Below, piece after piece: positions 61,332-64,000 of a stretch of 64,000 bases of DNA. Source of the DNA: Desulforhopalus sp. (GTDB lineage Bacteria > Desulfobacterota > Desulfobulbia > Desulfobulbales > Desulfocapsaceae); assembly GCA_023231425.1 (NCBI GenBank), contig JALNVI010000002.1, positions 1 to 64,000 of the forward strand, given 5' to 3'. How positions within the stretch are numbered: position 1 is the first letter of the stretch; each line of letters opens with the position of its first letter. The position numbers and the translations under genes are program-made. Under the pieces are notes generated by a model, which searched no databases, was not told where the DNA came from, and saw only the letters and a list, made by a program, of their open reading frames with translations.

Positions 61332-61367
61332 AAATCTTCTCTTTTCCTGAAAAAAAAGAGAAGATTT
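61332..61367 (-). terminator. Terminator after nifS
   Basis: AAATCTTCTCTTTT, loop CCTGAA, then AAAAGAGAAGATTT: a 14 bp stem 41 bp beyond the nifS stop. T-runs on both sides make it bidirectional in principle. The rest of the 61136-61408 spacer shows only AT-rich sequence before pilB, presumably its promoter. Confidence 0.75.
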
Positions 61368-61408
61368 CTAATAAAAAGATTCGTTTTTACCGCTTTTTTT
61401 TGTCTTCT

Positions 61409-62584
61409 TCAACCTTTCCAGAACGGGGACATAGCCCGCAGCGTCTCAATAATGCCAGGCATTTTTCCCAACACGAAATCGACCTCTTCCTCCGAATTAT
61501 ACGCACTCAGAGAAAATCGCACGGAGCCGTGAGCCGCCGTAAAAGGCACCCCCATGGCCCGCAGCACATGGGATGGCTCAAGGGAGCCAGAGGTACAGGC
61601 GGATCCGGAGGAGGCACAGATATTATAGAGGTTCATGTGCAGCAAAATCGCTTCCCCCTCCACCATCTCAAAGCTGATATTGGTAGTATTCGGCAGGCGG
61701 TTCTCCCGATTGCCGTTGAGAATTGACTGCGGTACAGACTGCAACAACCCTGCTTCGAGACGATCACGCAGAGCCTTCACCCTCGTATTTTCCTCTTCCA
61801 TACGCGCTCCGGCCATCTCACAGGCCTTGCCGAGAGCAACAATGGAGGCGACATTCTCCGTCCCCCCGCGACGCCCGCCCTCCTGATGACCGCCGGCGAG
61901 AAACGGCACATATGGCGTTCCCCTGCGAACATAGAGGATCCCGGTTCCCTTTGGGGCATGCAGTTTGTGCCCGGACATGGAGAGGAAATCCACAGCAACT
62001 TCAGCCAGATTTATCGGAACCTTGCCCACTGCCTGCACGGAGTCGGTATGAAAGAGGATGCCGCGCTCTTTTGCCATCTGCGCCATCTCTTTAACAGGAT
62101 AGATGTTGCCGGTTTCGTTGTTGGCCCACATCATCGAAACGATGGCGGTATCATCACTGAGCGCATCTTCATACTCTTTCAGATCAATCATCCCGGTGCT
62201 GTCCACCTTGAGGGCTGTGACCCGATATCTGCGACCGGTCATCACCTCAAGACTCTCGCTGAGATTTAGAATCGCTGGATGTTCCACCTGACTGGTAATT
62301 ACATGACGCTTTTCGGGAAAAGAGCGCAACGCGGAGAGCACAGCAGTGGAGTCACTTTCGGTACCACAGGAGGTAAAGATAATCTCATCGGGATATGCAC
62401 CAAGCAGGGTTGCCACCTGCTGCCGCGCTTTCTTCACCGCCTCCCCAACCTGCCCGCCGAAAGTATGCATGGAAGAGGGGTTCCCGTACAATTCGGTGAG
62501 ATAAGGCGTCATCGCCTCAAAGACTTCCGGAGCAACCTGCGTTGTTGCATTGTTGTCCATATAGATAACAGGATAATCAGCCAT
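61409..62584 (-). CDS. nifS: Cysteine desulfurase, NifS type
   Basis: 391 residues from the ATG at 62584, which overlaps the nifU stop as TGATG. It releases sulfur from cysteine for Fe-S assembly on NifU. YMDNNATTQVAPEV at the start, the PLP Lys in SMSGHKLHAPKGTGIL near 205, and the catalytic Cys in CASSGSACTSGSLE near 330 are all present. The lack of other nif genes suggests general Fe-S supply, as in other anaerobes that use NifSU in place of IscSU. Confidence 0.95.
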   Translation of the reverse strand: MADYPVIYMDNNATTQVAPEVFEAMTPYLTELYGNPSSMHTFGGQVGEAVKKARQQVATLLGAYPDEIIFTSCGTESDSTAVLSALRSFPEKRHVITSQVEHPAILNLSESLEVMTGRRYRVTALKVDSTGMIDLKEYEDALSDDTAIVSMMWANNETGNIYPVKEMAQMAKERGILFHTDSVQAVGKVPINLAEVAVDFLSMSGHKLHAPKGTGILYVRRGTPYVPFLAGGHQEGGRRGGTENVASIVALGKACEMAGARMEEENTRVKALRDRLEAGLLQSVPQSILNGNRENRLPNTTNISFEMVEGEAILLHMNLYNICASSGSACTSGSLEPSHVLRAMGVPFTAAHGSVRFSLSAYNSEEEVDFVLGKMPGIIETLRAMSPFWKG

Positions 62585-63408
62585 CACTTCTCCTCCTCCT
62601 CAACAAGAAGAGTGTTGAGCACCCTTTCGCGAAGCTTTAGTTCCACCAGCTCTATGGTCGCACCGGATCTGCCGCTGGCAGCACTCAGAGAGACAATGAC
62701 GGTATCACCGTCTACATCCACCAGTTCAATGTCCCCGCCATCTTTCTTCAGGCCGGGACGAACCTCGCTCTCAAGAATCTCTTCAATCTTTTTGATCTTC
62801 TGCAGAGTGGTCATTCTTTTTTTTACCACCGGCACCACTGGAATGGGGCTGACCTCATTAAGGGTCTCATTGAGAATTTCCTGCAGGTGCCCAAGGCATT
62901 TCCCACAGCCCCCGCCCGCCTTGGTAAAATTGGTAATATCCTCCACGCTGCGCAAATGGCTCTCAGTAATTGCCCGTTTTATCTCCACATCGGTAACTCC
63001 GAAACATTCGCAGATCAATTCTCCTTCGGCAGCGGGCAGCGGCACGCCACGATAGTCGGCAATGGCAGCTTCCAGAGCCTCTCTGCCCATCACCGAGCAA
63101 TGCATCTTCTCTTTCGGCAGTCCGCCAAGGGCCGCAGCAATATCTTCATTGGTAATTTTCGCTGCCTCATCCACCCGCAGTCCCCTCACCATTTCGGTGA
63201 GAATAGAAGAAGAGGCAATGGCAGAGGCACAGCCAAAGGTCTTGAATTTTGCATCGGTGATAACATCATTTTCTATCTTCAGGGTGAGCTTGAGTGCGTC
63301 ACCACAGGAGAGAGAACCAACATCACCGGTTCCGCTGGGGTTTTCAATTTCGCCGACATTCTGCGGCTGAAGAAAGTGCTGCTGCACTTTATCGGTATAT
63401 TCCCACAT
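62584..63408 (-). CDS. nifU: Fe-S scaffold NifU with Nfu domain lacking its CxxC
   Basis: 274 residues from the ATG at 63408 (AGGGAGTACAAT upstream). Three domains: an IscU-like scaffold (1-120) with Cys35, Asp37, Cys60 and Cys104; a BFD-like [2Fe-2S] domain with Cys133, Cys135, Cys168 and Cys171 (CECFGVTD ... GGGCGKC); and an Nfu domain (about 200-270) with KKDGGDIELVDVDGD. The Nfu cluster motif is normally GACxxCP; here the strand reads LSAASGRSGATIEL, with Ser245 and Ser248 (AGC and TCC codons) in place of both cysteines. The first two domains look functional. Coupled to nifS. Confidence 0.93.
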   Translation of the reverse strand: MWEYTDKVQQHFLQPQNVGEIENPSGTGDVGSLSCGDALKLTLKIENDVITDAKFKTFGCASAIASSSILTEMVRGLRVDEAAKITNEDIAAALGGLPKEKMHCSVMGREALEAAIADYRGVPLPAAEGELICECFGVTDVEIKRAITESHLRSVEDITNFTKAGGGCGKCLGHLQEILNETLNEVSPIPVVPVVKKRMTTLQKIKKIEEILESEVRPGLKKDGGDIELVDVDGDTVIVSLSAASGRSGATIELVELKLRERVLNTLLVEEEEK

Positions 63409-63579
63409 ATTGTACTCCCTGGAATTGACGGATATAAAGGCAGAAGACTGCACTTCACAGCTTCTGCCAGACGGCCCTTATTTCAAGATTTTCTACAGGA
63501 TACCAATGACCCTTTTCAAGCAGACAGGCACAATACTAATTGCTTTGACAAAAATCAAATCTGAAAAAATATACCGTAA

Positions 63580-63893
63580 GGGAACCTTGAAACATCTTGT
63601 ATTTTGTTCATATTCGAGGCACAGGATAAAATTTATTACAGCCATGATTGATAGCGGAGTCCAGGAGTCTGCCGGATAATAAGTTCTGTTTCTTATATTG
63701 AAGTATTTGGGGGAAAATCAAGTACACGCATGTGGTTGATATTTCGAGTATTGGTTCTTTGGAAATAACGCCACTATGGGAGAAAAGGTCTAAATCCGAC
63801 AGACTTCTGGCGCTTACCTCCGGGGATAATTTTTTGGCTGTAACGAAGAAGATGGCCCAAAGACCTGCTCTTCGATGTTCTCTGAAGATTTTG
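63580..63893 (+). repeat. R1 repeat copy k, interrupted by the inner element
   Basis: AGGGAACCTTGAAACATCTT and GTATTTTGTTCATATTCGAG to AGCGGAGTCCAG at 63664; after the 140 bp insert it resumes at CGCTTACCTCCGGGGATAAT and ends GACCTGCTCTTCGATGTTCT. Confidence 0.75.
63666..63805 (+). mobile_element. Inner MITE-like element, copy 2
   Basis: 140 bp. The ends AGTCTGCCGGA and TCCGACAGACT are inverse with one mismatch; extended to CCAGGAGTCTGCCGGA and TCCGACAGACTTCTGG, they give 16 bp arms with two mismatches. The core AAAATCAAGTACACGCATGT then GGTTGATATTTCGAG matches the copy at 16154. Confidence 0.7.
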
Positions 63894-63910
63894 CAGCGTC
63901 CGGGAAACAG

Positions 63911-63944
63911 AAAAGGCGGCAGATACACAATCCCGCCGCCTTCA
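63911..63944 (-). terminator. Candidate terminator for a minus-strand gene beyond the window
   Basis: AAGGCGGC and GCCGCCTT flank a 14 bp loop; on the minus strand the stem is followed by TTTT. No gene within the window would use it, so it probably ends one to the right. Confidence 0.4.
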
Positions 63945-63976
63945 CACCTTCACGTCCGCACCAGAGCTTACGCAGA

Positions 63977-64000
63977 CCTTGAAGGACCTTGTATTTCGTT
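63977..64000 (+). repeat. Start of a further R1 copy at the window edge
   Basis: ACCTTGAAGGACCTTGTATT then TCGTT is the first 24 bp of R1, cut by the window end. Confidence 0.65.

Larger units (their letters stand above)
63409..64000. other. 592 bp region right of nifU
   Basis: Holds the nifUS promoter region (63409-63570), an R1 copy interrupted by the inner element (63580-63893), a hairpin (63913-63942) and the beginning of another R1 at the window edge. Open frames crossing R1 (for example 63608-63928 on the minus strand) are not coding. Confidence 0.5.

Noticed and set aside
63608..63928. 106-codon minus-strand frame right of nifU
   Set aside because: Entirely within R1 and the inner element.
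1..64000. CRISPR arrays, tRNA or rRNA genes, integrase or attachment sites
   Set aside because: None was recognised. The spaced R1 copies lie in different gene gaps kilobases apart and are not an array.

Overview
The window is a 64 kb stretch of chromosome from a Gram-negative bacterium. Almost all of it is housekeeping genes. The best guess is an anaerobic Desulfobacterota (former Deltaproteobacteria), probably Desulfobulbales-like. This is an inference from gene content and order: rplU-rpmA-obg-proB-proA-nadD, a NifS/NifU pair, a methanogen-type leuC/leuD pair, CMP-KDO synthetase with LptE and LptF (an LPS outer membrane), and a PilB-type pilus motor. No rRNA or tRNA genes, CRISPR arrays, transposase genes or prophage genes were seen.

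Layout. 1-2.9 kb: partial ilvY regulator divergent from leuC-leuD. 3-6.8 kb (minus): DnaJ-type co-chaperone, ssb, an SplB-like radical SAM protein and a GT2 glycosyltransferase. 6.9-13.8 kb (mostly plus): RNase G, M23 endopeptidase, an LptF permease with an extra zinc-binding tail, and the NAD(P)HX repair enzyme. 14.1-22.1 kb (minus): ung, a degenerate CheB-like response regulator, nadD-proA-proB-obg-rpmA-rplU and an AP2-domain protein. 22.5-30.5 kb (plus): mazG, rpsF-rpsR-rplI, dnaB, leuS, lptE, dusB. 30.5-35.4 kb (minus): oleB-oleC-oleD (long-chain olefin pathway, no oleA seen) followed by a BepA-like M48 protease. 35.9-46.4 kb: cold-shock gene, a divergent malic enzyme, a lysine 2,3-aminomutase-like enzyme, priA, hrpA. 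46.9-55.1 kb: a long YvcK/CofD-family fusion, kdsB, rsmJ, algH-ykgJ-rlmH, glgB. 55.3-63.4 kb (minus): a tandem double GT4 glycosyltransferase with an ELM1-type partner, a PilB ATPase with a C-terminal cyclic-nucleotide domain, and nifU-nifS.

The intergenic spaces hold most of the unexplained structure. One family of about 130-200 bp elements (called R1 here) has terminal inverted repeats AGGGTACCTTGAA. It occurs as nine near-full copies, one of them interrupted, plus a window-edge start and several fragments, in both orientations. It often touches gene ends: the stop codons of the M23 and glgB genes lie in its terminal repeat, and at 16.1 kb it appears to supply a ribosome binding site. A second element of about 140 bp, with its own inverted repeats, sits inside R1 at the same point in two copies but in opposite orientation relative to R1. 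A second family (R2, ends GTAACTTCTCAA, cores rich in CGCGAAG repeats) fills six other gaps. One of these lies inside a third element with 24 bp inverted ends.

Several proteins are unusual in architecture or key residues: the degenerate CheB with a zinc-ribbon linker, LptF with an Ada-like tail, PilB with a cNMP domain, NifU whose Nfu domain has SxxS for CxxC, a malic enzyme lacking several substrate-pocket residues, Ung with GQDPYF, and the double GT4. All function statements come from reading motifs by eye. No database search was run.
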